Notes under the pieces: generated by a model
Seen by the model: the letters and a program-made list of their open reading frames with translations, nothing else
Databases searched by the model: none
What the model was told of the DNA's origin: nothing
Shown: one piece after another, positions 5,859 through 12,739 of the stretch
Layout: every line of letters starts with the position of its first letter
Position numbering within the stretch: the stretch's first letter is position 1
Assembly: GCA_036736205.1 (NCBI GenBank)
Contig: DAINMX010000179.1
Coordinates: 1-13,889, forward strand
Source: XYA12-FULL-58-9 sp001798605
GTDB taxonomy: Bacteria; Myxococcota; XYA12-FULL-58-9
DNA length: 13,889 nucleotides
Direction: 5' to 3'
Position numbers and translations under genes: made by a program

Positions 5859-7535
5859 ATGATTAGCACCTGGGTATTTCTCTACTTGGCGCAGGCTACG
5901 GGCACCCCGGAGGCTGAGCCCGCGCCAGTGCCAAGCGGCATGGATCTCCTCTATTCTGATCGCGTGCCATTCGCCCCATCGGGGGAGCCTCTCATTGCCA
6001 TTGGCTTGATGGCCGGACAGAAACGTGTGGTGTTGCGATCCTTGAGCGCCATTCGCGCTGACTTCTACGAAGCCGGCGTCCTCAAAAGGACCACCGTTCG
6101 CCCCAACGACACCCTGGCGGTTACCGTCATGCGCGCGAAGCCAGCTGCGCGCCGCACCTACGTCGATTTGCAGGGCATTGGCTGGGGCAAACGGGACAAG
6201 CTAGATTGGGCCATCGCGGGTTGGCGAGCTCGGGGATATCCCGGGGTAGAGGCTCTCGAACAAGGCAACGTCCTCGGTATTGGCGGGCGCGTCCTCGACA
6301 ACCGTGAGTACCGTCTGGTGTTGCCAGTGGCCAGCAAGCTTCGCGCAGAGGAACTGGTGGCCGAAGTCTACGATCTCTTTGGTACCCGCGCCTTCATCAG
6401 CCAACGGATCGCACAGAGGCCCTGGGGCGAGCTCTCCGTCCACGTCGCCGATGCTCCCGTCGGCACCGCCACCAGCTTTGTCCGGCTCTCAACGCAGGGC
6501 GACTGCATCGAGGTTGAGAATGTCGAGTATGGACATGGTTATTCCTGGCATGGTTTCAAGAATCGTCAATATCGTGGGGAGCTCTACGTCGTCATCGATC
6601 CCGACGGCCAGCTCGCCGCCGTCAACCTTCTCGGCGCTGAATCCCTTTTGCCGTCGGTGGTACCGTCAGAGATGTTCGCATCGTCCCCACCCGAGGCCCT
6701 GAAGGCGCAGGCGGTCGCTGCTCGCAACCAACTCTTCGCCAAACTAGGCAAACGCCACCACGCCGATCCCTACCACCTATGCAGTGAGCAACATTGCCAG
6801 GTGTACAGTGGCCTCACCCAGGAGGACCCGCGAGCAACCGCCGCCGTCAACGCCACCTCTGGCGAGATTCTGTTTCACGACGAAGCCCTGGTTGACACCG
6901 TCTACTCGTCAACCTGTGGAGGACACACAGAGGACAATGACGCTGTGTGGGGCAACGACCCAGATCCTGCCTTGCGCGCGCGACCTGACTTCGAATCAAG
7001 CTCGCGAGAACCCCACGGCATCCCTGCCGACAGATTGCAAGCGTGGCTCGAATCAACACCCAGCACCTACTGCTCGCGCGCCACAAAGGTCACGGCAGAT
7101 AAATTTCGTTGGCAGAAGGCCTTCTCCACAGTGGAGCTGCAAAAAATTGTCGACACTCACTACCCGAAAACCGGGGTCGTCAGGTCTGTAGAAATCGAGG
7201 AACGGGGCCGCGGCGGTCGCGCCATCGGCCTTACGATCATTGGCGAGAAAAGCGTCGCCACCGTCGTGCACGAGCTCCCCATTCGCAAGCTGTTTGGCAA
7301 CCTCAATTCAGGCATGTTCGTCATCAATGAATCTCGCGATGACGCTGACAAGCTCACGGGCGTTACTTTCGTCGGCGGCGGCTGGGGACACGGCGTCGGT
7401 ATGTGTCAGCTCGGCGCTATTGGTCGTGCCGAAGCTGGTCACTCCTACCACGACATCCTATCGCACTATTACAACGGTTCACGGGTGAGTCGCTTGTACG
7501 ACACCCAACTCAAAACTTTGCCGCAAAACCATTGA
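5859..7535 (+). CDS. SpoIID/LytB-domain protein (putative peptidoglycan lytic enzyme)
   Basis: A 558-residue protein whose second half is a SpoIID/LytB domain, a family that cleaves glycan strands stripped of stem peptides or enhances amidases. Features: VVPSEM (267-272) with the catalytic-type Glu271, EALKAQAVAAR (279-289), a His/Cys cluster HLCSEQHC (306-313) like the metal site of some SpoIID proteins, SSTCGGHTED (350-359), and the C-terminal GGGWGHGVGMCQLGA (506-520) with a final HYYNG. Residues about 40-230 form an uncharacterised N-terminal region with strand-rich character. Export is expected, but the N-terminus is odd: a short hydrophobic stretch WVFLYLAQA (5-13) without a preceding basic residue. 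A stop at 5847 excludes an upstream in-frame start, and no good ribosome-binding site is seen. The family also occurs in non-sporulating bacteria, where it is likely to act in wall remodelling. Confidence 0.9.
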   Translation: MISTWVFLYLAQATGTPEAEPAPVPSGMDLLYSDRVPFAPSGEPLIAIGLMAGQKRVVLRSLSAIRADFYEAGVLKRTTVRPNDTLAVTVMRAKPAARRTYVDLQGIGWGKRDKLDWAIAGWRARGYPGVEALEQGNVLGIGGRVLDNREYRLVLPVASKLRAEELVAEVYDLFGTRAFISQRIAQRPWGELSVHVADAPVGTATSFVRLSTQGDCIEVENVEYGHGYSWHGFKNRQYRGELYVVIDPDGQLAAVNLLGAESLLPSVVPSEMFASSPPEALKAQAVAARNQLFAKLGKRHHADPYHLCSEQHCQVYSGLTQEDPRATAAVNATSGEILFHDEALVDTVYSSTCGGHTEDNDAVWGNDPDPALRARPDFESSSREPHGIPADRLQAWLESTPSTYCSRATKVTADKFRWQKAFSTVELQKIVDTHYPKTGVVRSVEIEERGRGGRAIGLTIIGEKSVATVVHELPIRKLFGNLNSGMFVINESRDDADKLTGVTFVGGGWGHGVGMCQLGAIGRAEAGHSYHDILSHYYNGSRVSRLYDTQLKTLPQNH

Positions 7536-7592
7536 ACCAGCCACATCCTGATCATGGCTTCTCGCCGGACCAGGGCCCCCAGACAAGGCCCA

Positions 7593-7613
7593 GCTCCGCC
7601 TCTTGATCGGAGC
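7593..7613. terminator. Hairpin between convergent genes, possible terminator
   Basis: GCTCCG and CGGAGC form a 6-bp perfect stem with a 9-nt loop in the 87-bp gap where the SpoIID-domain and kinase genes converge. Neither side has a proper T tract, so termination is only suggested by position. Confidence 0.25.
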
Positions 7614-7622
7614 CATCAACAA

Positions 7623-9374
7623 TCACTCTTCTTGGAGCTCGGTCAACGCTTTGCGGGCACTGCGGGCCGCCGCACTCTTTGGTTCGGCCTCGATGCAACG
7701 CTCATAGGCCTGTCGTGCCTTCTCGAGCTCACCCTCGGCGCTGGCAAGATCACCTAGGAGTAGATAGGCGCTGCCATGACGAGGACGCATTTTCAGGACC
7801 AGGTCGACTTGCACCTCAGCGTCGGCAAAACGGGTCAGATTGAGAAGCGCCCGCGCCTGCCCCAGCCGAGCGCGGGGATCGTTGGGTTTTAGCTCAGAGG
7901 CCGCTTGATAGGCCTCGAGAGATGTTTGCGGGCGACTCAGCTTGGCCTCAACCTGACCCCGATGCACCAATGCATTGAAGCGAGCCGCGGGATCTTTGAT
8001 ACGAAACACCTCACCGATCTGGATTGTTTCCGTGTCGACGCCTTCCAAATCAATGTCGAGGCCTGCGTCAGCGCCCGTGCGCACATCTCCCACGTCACCG
8101 ACATCGCCCTCTCCCTCCTCGAAATCCATACCTGAGTCGGTCTTTGCCTTGGCCTCGACGCGCTTGCTCCCCTCGTCCGCTGGCCTCTCCGTCGGATTTG
8201 GTGCAATGACGCCGACTGCTTCGTTCGACCTCGTCCGCGCTGGCGTCGGGTTGCACGACACTCGATACACGGCAAAAACAATCGCGGCGACCATGAGCAC
8301 ACTTGCGCCGACGATCACTGGGCGCAAACGGGCCTTTTTGCGCTCCCTTTGCTGAAAACGCGTCGTTGGCGACGGTCCCACCGGTACCTGGTAGTCAGGG
8401 AGGTGAAAACTGCCTTCGTGGAGACGTTGCTGACCCTCGGTCCTTGCCGCCTGCGCACGCGAGCCGGTTACCTCAGTGAGGAACCTTGCGAGCCCCTGCG
8501 GACCGACGTCAATTCCTGTGTCCTGAAGGTAGACCTTGAGCTCCTGATAGAAGGCGAGTGCGTCTCGAGGCCTCTTTTTCGGTTTCGGACTCAAGGAATT
8601 GTTGACGATCCTCGCGAGCCGGGGGTCAATGTCCAAAACAACTTTCTGCACCGGCACCAGGGGCGGAGTGTTCCCTTCCCTGAGCGCGTCGTCACCAACC
8701 TCGCCATAGACATGCTGCGCCGTCAACATCTCGTAGAGAATCGACGCCACACCCCACAGGTCGACCTTCTGGCTCACGGGTTCCCCAGCGAGCACTTCAG
8801 GAGGCATGTACGCAACTTTGCCCTTGAGAAAGCGCGCTTCCTCGCTTGGCTCCAAAAAGGAGATCCGGGCCACACCAAAATCCCCGAGCTTCACTTCACC
8901 GCCGAGCGTCATGTAGAGGTTCGAGGGTGTCACGTCGCGGTGGACTAGTTCCATCGACGCGCCACCGGGCGAGCGCGCACGATGAATGTAGTCAACAGCA
9001 CGCAACAGCCGCAGCGCAACGTGAATGGCCAAGTCCGCGGGGAATCGCTGGCCCCTGCCGGCGAGCAGAGTGATGAGCCGCGACATGTCGTGACCCCACA
9101 CATACTCCATGGAAATATACGCTCGATTGTCGACTAAGCCTGTCTCAAAGACTCGAACCAGGTTGGGGTGTTGCAGGAACTTGGCGATGTCCGCCTCGGT
9201 GAGAAACATGTCCACCTGAGTCGGATCCTTCTCCAAGTGGGCATGCATTCGCTTGAGTGCGAGCTCGAAGGCGTACGTCGCTGGGTCGGGACCCATCGTC
9301 GCCCGATAAATTTCGGCCATGCCACCGTGGCCGATTTTCTCATGTAGCCAGTAACGGCCGAATCGTTCAGCCAT
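7623..9374 (-). CDS. Membrane Ser/Thr protein kinase with C-terminal TPR-like domain
   Basis: A 583-residue Hanks-type kinase. Kinase domain, about residues 7-285: glycine loop GHGGMA (15-20), Lys41, helix-C Glu60, catalytic loop HRDVTPSN (145-152, Asp147 and Asn152 kept), DFG (165-167), PPE in place of APE (191-193) and VDLWG (204-208). The usual Lys two residues after the catalytic Asp is Thr, as is common in myxobacterial kinases. One membrane segment follows at about 352-370, then a long Asp/Glu/Gly-rich linker (about 412-450, with repeated GDV) and a TPR-like helical region (about 463-578). The kinase is therefore cytoplasmic and the TPR-like region is predicted periplasmic. It should sense or scaffold envelope proteins; targets are unknown. 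No ribosome-binding site precedes the ATG, and a TATAAA element ends 8 bp before it, so the mRNA may be leaderless. Confidence 0.94.
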   Translation of the reverse strand: MAERFGRYWLHEKIGHGGMAEIYRATMGPDPATYAFELALKRMHAHLEKDPTQVDMFLTEADIAKFLQHPNLVRVFETGLVDNRAYISMEYVWGHDMSRLITLLAGRGQRFPADLAIHVALRLLRAVDYIHRARSPGGASMELVHRDVTPSNLYMTLGGEVKLGDFGVARISFLEPSEEARFLKGKVAYMPPEVLAGEPVSQKVDLWGVASILYEMLTAQHVYGEVGDDALREGNTPPLVPVQKVVLDIDPRLARIVNNSLSPKPKKRPRDALAFYQELKVYLQDTGIDVGPQGLARFLTEVTGSRAQAARTEGQQRLHEGSFHLPDYQVPVGPSPTTRFQQRERKKARLRPVIVGASVLMVAAIVFAVYRVSCNPTPARTRSNEAVGVIAPNPTERPADEGSKRVEAKAKTDSGMDFEEGEGDVGDVGDVRTGADAGLDIDLEGVDTETIQIGEVFRIKDPAARFNALVHRGQVEAKLSRPQTSLEAYQAASELKPNDPRARLGQARALLNLTRFADAEVQVDLVLKMRPRHGSAYLLLGDLASAEGELEKARQAYERCIEAEPKSAAARSARKALTELQEE

Positions 9375-9382
9375 GTTGTCGA

Positions 9383-9409
9383 TTTATATCGCCAGTGACC
9401 GCTCTGCAA
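9383..9409 (-). promoter_or_regulatory. Candidate sigma-70-type promoter for the kinase gene
   Basis: On the kinase strand, TTGCAG (9404-9409) and TATAAA (9383-9388) are separated by 15 bp, slightly shorter than the usual 17. The -10 element ends 8 bp before the ATG, so transcription would begin at or within a base or two of the start codon. Based only on sequence match. Confidence 0.35.
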
Positions 9410-9485
9410 CCTCCACAACCTCTTCATCCTCTTCATTGGTGTCGACTGCTGCGGCGTAGTATAGAGAACAACGAGGAGTCCAAGA

Positions 9486-9749
9486 ATGGCAGAGTCTTTT
9501 GATTGGATGAATACGCCCCCCACACGCTGCAAGGGAAACGCGGCGGAGGTCCACGACGAGGAGGTACGATGCCGCGCCATGCTCTACGCCAAGCTCGGCT
9601 ATCCCCGTGCCCGCGCAGAAGCGCGACTGCGCGCGAACTTTGAATGGGAGCACGATCGCTTGGGAAAGGCCGCAGTGCTCAAACGCATCCCGGCGTTGGT
9701 ACTGGACACCTATCAGCGGGCCGGCGTCGAGCTTAGGAAGAAGCGCTGA
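9486..9749 (+). CDS. Small protein of unknown function (87 aa)
   Basis: No family is recognised. The ATG is preceded by a clear GAGGAG ribosome-binding site about 6 bp upstream, which supports a real gene. The product is charged and probably helical: residues 20-52 (rich in Arg, Ala and Glu) and 53-87 (FEWEHDRLGKAAVLKRIP, then a basic RKKR end). There is no signal peptide or membrane segment, and only two Cys, which do not form a motif. It is divergent from the kinase gene, sharing a 111-bp intergenic region, and converges on the EI24-like gene. A possible -10 (TATAGA or TAGTAT near 9458) is weak. Confidence 0.68.
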   Translation: MAESFDWMNTPPTRCKGNAAEVHDEEVRCRAMLYAKLGYPRARAEARLRANFEWEHDRLGKAAVLKRIPALVLDTYQRAGVELRKKR

Positions 9750-9792
9750 GCAGACGACGGCCGCGCTTGTCGGCCACTCGAACGCACTCAGC
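9745..9792. terminator. Nested hairpin between convergent genes
   Basis: GCTGAG (9745-9750) pairs with CTCAGC (9787-9792), and inside this GGCCG (9759-9763) pairs with CGGCC (9771-9775). The structure fills the gap between the convergent stops of the 87-residue gene and the EI24-like gene. It could serve both directions, although no T tract is present. Confidence 0.3.
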
Positions 9793-9793
9793 C

Positions 9794-10642
9794 CTATTCT
9801 TCTAGAGGCGCAGGAACCGGTGCGTTGATTCGACCCGCGGCCTGCAAGTCACAATAGAGTAAGGTTCCCCCCACCGCGGCGAGCGGCAGCAGGAGAAGAT
9901 TCAGCCCCGGGACAAGGAAGAGCAGCAACGTCGTGCAGCCGTTGCCCACACACAACCAACGGTTGGCCCACACCACCCGCCAACGCGCCGGATACGAGAC
10001 CAGCTGCCGCGACATACTCAGTCCAACAAACTCCTGACTGAGCAACAACGCCGTAAAGGAGAAGCCCAAGGCTGCGTTGACCGCCGTTCCAAGCACCGGA
10101 ATCAGATTGACGAGAAGCAAAGGCATATTGACGGCAAGCCAAAACAAGAGCGTCCACACGATATCGGCCACCGCGACCACCACGGAGCGCACCGTCCGCG
10201 ACGCGGTGTTAGGAATGGCTGTGGTGCCGAGAACGATGTTCTCGACCTTTTCGGACAACAAGTCGAGAAACGGACTCGCCACCGCTTGACCGATGAGGAG
10301 GATGAACACTGCGCTTAGGACAGGTGTCGCGATCACCGCGAGCACAAAGACCACCCAGTACGCCGCTTTGCCAAGTCCACTGAGCACCGAACTCCACCAA
10401 CCATCGTCGGGATTGGAGGGCTGGAAGACTTGTTCGAGGCTCTGGATTTCGGGAATCACAAACCAAAACACCAAGAAAACAGTCAACGCAAACAATATCG
10501 TGTTGATGAGGGCCGGCACCGCCGCCATGCGCCATAGACCGTGGCTGCGGATGAATCCGAAGGCTTCGAGTGGATAGCCGATGCCGCGGAAAAAATCACC
10601 TATGAAGTTTTGTGGGAGTTGTCGAGGTGGCCGTGCAGTCAT
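9794..10642 (-). CDS. EI24/CysZ-like integral membrane protein
   Basis: A 282-residue protein with hydrophobic segments near residues 38-62, 94-120, 153-180, 182-203 and 230-265, matching the layout of the EI24 domain family. The segment NLIPVLGTAVNAALGFSF (179-196) followed by LSQEFVGLSMSRQ is the most typical part. E. coli CysZ, a sulfate permease, belongs to this family; most homologues have no proven substrate, and no sulfur-assimilation gene is nearby, so the substrate is open. The ATG at 10642 is preferred, but its AGGA is only 2 bp upstream; a TTG at 10669 would add nine residues. The gene follows PilZ on the same strand by about 80 bp. Confidence 0.82.
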   Translation of the reverse strand: MTARPPRQLPQNFIGDFFRGIGYPLEAFGFIRSHGLWRMAAVPALINTILFALTVFLVFWFVIPEIQSLEQVFQPSNPDDGWWSSVLSGLGKAAYWVVFVLAVIATPVLSAVFILLIGQAVASPFLDLLSEKVENIVLGTTAIPNTASRTVRSVVVAVADIVWTLLFWLAVNMPLLLVNLIPVLGTAVNAALGFSFTALLLSQEFVGLSMSRQLVSYPARWRVVWANRWLCVGNGCTTLLLFLVPGLNLLLLPLAAVGGTLLYCDLQAAGRINAPVPAPLEE

Positions 10643-10721
10643 CGTCCTGTCATACCAGCCTTGCCGCAAACAACAAAGCGGTCACGCTGGACTCTCGGTT
10701 CGGCCACCGTGTACGGAGACT

Positions 10722-11285
10722 CTAGGCGCGCGCCGTCAGACTGCTCAACCTCGGCAGGTCACATCGGCTCACCGAGCGGACAAACGCCAGGCGCTGCAAC
10801 TCTTTGGCACGAATGCTTGCATAGGCCTCGAGGAGCATGGCCTCAAAGGGACGGTTTTGCTCTGCCACCCAGCGAGCCACACGGGTTTGGGCCGAACTGG
10901 GCGCATCGGTTTCACCCGACCACAGGGCTCGACGCTGATCGAGAAAACGGTAAAGGAGGCGCTGATCGCGCGAGGACAGCATGCAGAATCGCAACCCAAC
11001 GCTGAGATGCGCATCAAGCTGCTCGAGACTCAGCACCTGCCCACCCACATCGAGAACATCATTGGAGCCTGGCAGCGCAAACTGGAGATCCACAAAGGAA
11101 CCAGGAAATCGTGGTTGCTGGGTACGGCATTGCATGCCACCCATGCCGATATCCCATGCCCACATGGGTTCGCGACTGCCCCGGGCCTTCACCAAGGTGA
11201 AGATAGGGCTGCGGGCCGATTGCCGGCGGTTTTCGACAACCTTGGGCTCTGGGAATGATTCGTAGATTGCGGGAAGACTGGACAT
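10722..11285 (-). CDS. PilZ-domain protein with degenerate second motif
   Basis: A 187-residue protein with a PilZ domain at about residues 18-118. The first c-di-GMP-binding motif is intact: RRQSAR (20-25) gives RxxxR. The second, normally (D/N)xSxxG, is DIGMGG (45-50), with Gly in place of Ser. Later strands (VDLQFALPG, VLDVGGQVLSLEQ, HLSVGLRF) fit a PilZ barrel. Residues about 119-187 form an extra helical C-terminus rich in Arg and Ala that I do not recognise. It is cytoplasmic. It may bind c-di-GMP weakly or act through protein contact. The ATG has a GGAGG site 5 bp upstream. It stands 151 bp downstream of aat on the same strand. Confidence 0.82.
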   Translation of the reverse strand: MSSLPAIYESFPEPKVVENRRQSARSPIFTLVKARGSREPMWAWDIGMGGMQCRTQQPRFPGSFVDLQFALPGSNDVLDVGGQVLSLEQLDAHLSVGLRFCMLSSRDQRLLYRFLDQRRALWSGETDAPSSAQTRVARWVAEQNRPFEAMLLEAYASIRAKELQRLAFVRSVSRCDLPRLSSLTARA

Positions 11286-11306
11286 CGTACCCTCCGAACA
11301 TCAAAT

Positions 11307-11324
11307 CGTCGGGCGACCCCGACG
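11307..11324 (-). terminator. 7-bp stem with tetraloop in the aat-PilZ gap
   Basis: CGTCGGG (11307-11313) and CCCGACG (11318-11324) form a perfect 7-bp GC-rich stem with a 4-nt loop, ending 21 bp before the PilZ start. Read leftward it is followed by ATTTGATGTT, a weak T-rich run. It could end aat transcripts or be a leader hairpin of the PilZ mRNA. Confidence 0.35.
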
Positions 11325-11436
11325 TGCGCGAGACCACAGTCGCATCCCCCGGGCACCCGGTCAAAAAATCGGCACGGTCAATAAACGGCGCAGCCGGCAG
11401 TCAAAGTACCAGCGCTTCTCCCCCGCTCAGTCTCAC

Positions 11437-12111
11437 CTATGTCAAAGGAGTCGCTGGCCAGCGCCTACCGGCGTAAGGTGTGGGAGTGGCTACGGCTGAT
11501 CCCAGGGTGCTGAGAAATTCTCTGCGGCGCAGCAGGATCGCCCCAAGTTCCTGGGTGAAATCGTTGAGCACTTGCGCATCGAACAAGGTCACTCCAATCG
11601 CCTGGAGATGGTCGACCAAGACGGCGAAGGCGACCTTGGAGGCGTTGCTTACCTGATAGAACATCGATTCACCGGCAAACATCGCGCCTATCTGAATGCC
11701 GTAGATACCACCGACCAGCCGAACGCCTTGCCATACTTCTATGCTGTGAGCATGTCCTAGACGATAGAGCTCGGCGTAATTGCGCAGAAAGCTGTCTGAA
11801 ATCCAGGTACCGGTATCGCCATGAGCGCTGGCGCAGCTTTGCATGACCTCAGGGAAAGCGGTATCCGCGGACACATGAAAATGTCCGTTGCGGACCCATC
11901 GACGGATTTTCCTGGGAACATGAATCTGATCGAAACGAAACACCGCCCGTGGGTCGGGAGAATACCAACGCACCGGGCGATCCGACCAGGGGAAGATCCC
12001 GTGGGAATACGCGTCGAGGAGCAAATCCGGCGGCATGTGCATGCTGACCGCAACCAAGCCGTCGGCATCAGCGCTGTTTGGATCCGGAAAGATGGAGGAC
12101 ACTCGTGACAT
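11437..12111 (-). CDS. aat: Leucyl/phenylalanyl-tRNA-protein transferase
   Basis: A 224-residue enzyme that adds Leu or Phe from aminoacyl-tRNA to N-terminal Arg or Lys of proteins, marking them for ClpS/ClpAP degradation. Family motifs run through it: FPDPNSADADGLVAVS (8-23), AYSHGIFPW (34-42), WYSPDPRAV (49-57), TWIS (102-105), AHSIEVW (121-127), LVGGIYGIQIGAMFAGESMF (132-151) and FDAQVLNDFTQELGA (177-191). The catalytically implicated Glu148 (GESMF) and Asp178 (FDAQ) are kept. Two positions differ from E. coli: MHM replaces the usual GDL near residue 24, and LNDF replaces LNDH. No strong ribosome-binding site is seen. It begins 18 bp after the dCMP deaminase stop on the same strand, so translation may depend on the upstream gene. 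Confidence 0.95.
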   Translation of the reverse strand: MSRVSSIFPDPNSADADGLVAVSMHMPPDLLLDAYSHGIFPWSDRPVRWYSPDPRAVFRFDQIHVPRKIRRWVRNGHFHVSADTAFPEVMQSCASAHGDTGTWISDSFLRNYAELYRLGHAHSIEVWQGVRLVGGIYGIQIGAMFAGESMFYQVSNASKVAFAVLVDHLQAIGVTLFDAQVLNDFTQELGAILLRRREFLSTLGSAVATPTPYAGRRWPATPLT

Positions 12112-12129
12112 GTGGCACTAGAACCGCGC

Positions 12130-12555
12130 TCACTTGTACGGATCGAGTTGCATGACCGGGATTCCTACCTTTTCAAACAACGCGAGCGATTCGGAGCTGC
12201 GGTATTCTTGGATGTAGTAGACGTTGCGAACATTTCCAAGATTTATCAATCTTTTCGCACACATAACGCATGGCATGTGCGTAACCAGAACCACCTTTTC
12301 AATGTAACGGGGCGCGTCGCAGTTGATCACTGCGTTCTCCTCGGAGTGAAGACAACCGCAATTGCCCGGCTCATCCCTGTCGCAACTGTTTGACAACCCA
12401 CTGGCGTTGCCGTTGTAGCCGACCGCCAAGACCTTGCGGAAATCGGTTGACGTGATGACCGTTCCAACCTGCAGTCGCGAGCAGGTGGATCGCGCGGCCA
12501 GTTCCTTCGCAAGTCGCAAATAGATCTTTTGGAAAGTTGGACGATTGTCAGCCAC
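12130..12555 (-). CDS. dCMP deaminase family protein
   Basis: A 141-residue zinc deaminase that would convert dCMP to dUMP, feeding dTMP synthesis. The zinc site is complete: HSEENAV (70-76; His70 ligand, Glu72 proton shuttle) and PCVMC (95-99; Cys96 and Cys99). The extra cluster CGCLH (66-70) and the region from CSRLQVGTVI (25-34) to GYNGN (46-50) are typical of the dCMP deaminase/ComEB group rather than tRNA or cytosine deaminases. Length is normal. It is the first gene before aat and is divergent from ribD, which has a related N-terminal deaminase fold. Confidence 0.93.
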   Translation of the reverse strand: MADNRPTFQKIYLRLAKELAARSTCSRLQVGTVITSTDFRKVLAVGYNGNASGLSNSCDRDEPGNCGCLHSEENAVINCDAPRYIEKVVLVTHMPCVMCAKRLINLGNVRNVYYIQEYRSSESLALFEKVGIPVMQLDPYK

Positions 12556-12602
12556 TGTTCACCTCTTGAGTCGCCGGCCAAGATAACTCGGTCCACGTGG
12601 CA

Positions 12603-12620
12603 GTGCCAGACGTCTGGCAC
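12603..12620. promoter_or_regulatory. Perfect 18-bp palindrome in the deaminase/ribD divergent region
   Basis: GTGCCAGAC is followed directly by its reverse complement GTCTGGCAC. It lies 48 bp upstream of the dCMP deaminase start and 120 bp upstream of ribD. A second, shorter palindrome CCACGTGG (12593-12600) adjoins it, and GTGGC/GCCAC arms (12597-12601, 12625-12629) flank it. No T tract follows, so a dimeric regulator's operator is more likely than a terminator. No FMN riboswitch signature was seen in this region. Confidence 0.45.
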
Positions 12621-12709
12621 ATTCGCCACCTTTGACCCACGCATCTGGCGCGTACACCATGCCGCTGACAACCCTCCCCCGCATTCCCATCGTCGGGATC
12701 TCGCGCTAA

Positions 12710-12724
12710 ACCACGGCCCGTGGT
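12710..12724 (+). promoter_or_regulatory. 15-bp dyad directly before the ribD ribosome-binding site
   Basis: ACCACGG-C-CCGTGGT, with 7-bp arms, ends 2 bp before the AGGAGA ribosome-binding site (12727-12732) of ribD. As RNA the loop would be too small for the full stem, so a DNA operator is the more natural reading. The CCACG/CGTGG arms also occur in the palindrome at 12593-12600. Confidence 0.35.
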
Positions 12725-12739
12725 ACAGGAGACGCCGCG

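Noticed and set aside
9420..9437. Tandem CTCTTCAT repeat in the kinase/small-gene intergenic region
   Set aside because: Only two short copies; no likely function beyond chance or slippage.
12556..12739. FMN riboswitch upstream of ribD
   Set aside because: I looked for the conserved RFN blocks and did not see them; the region instead holds palindromes.
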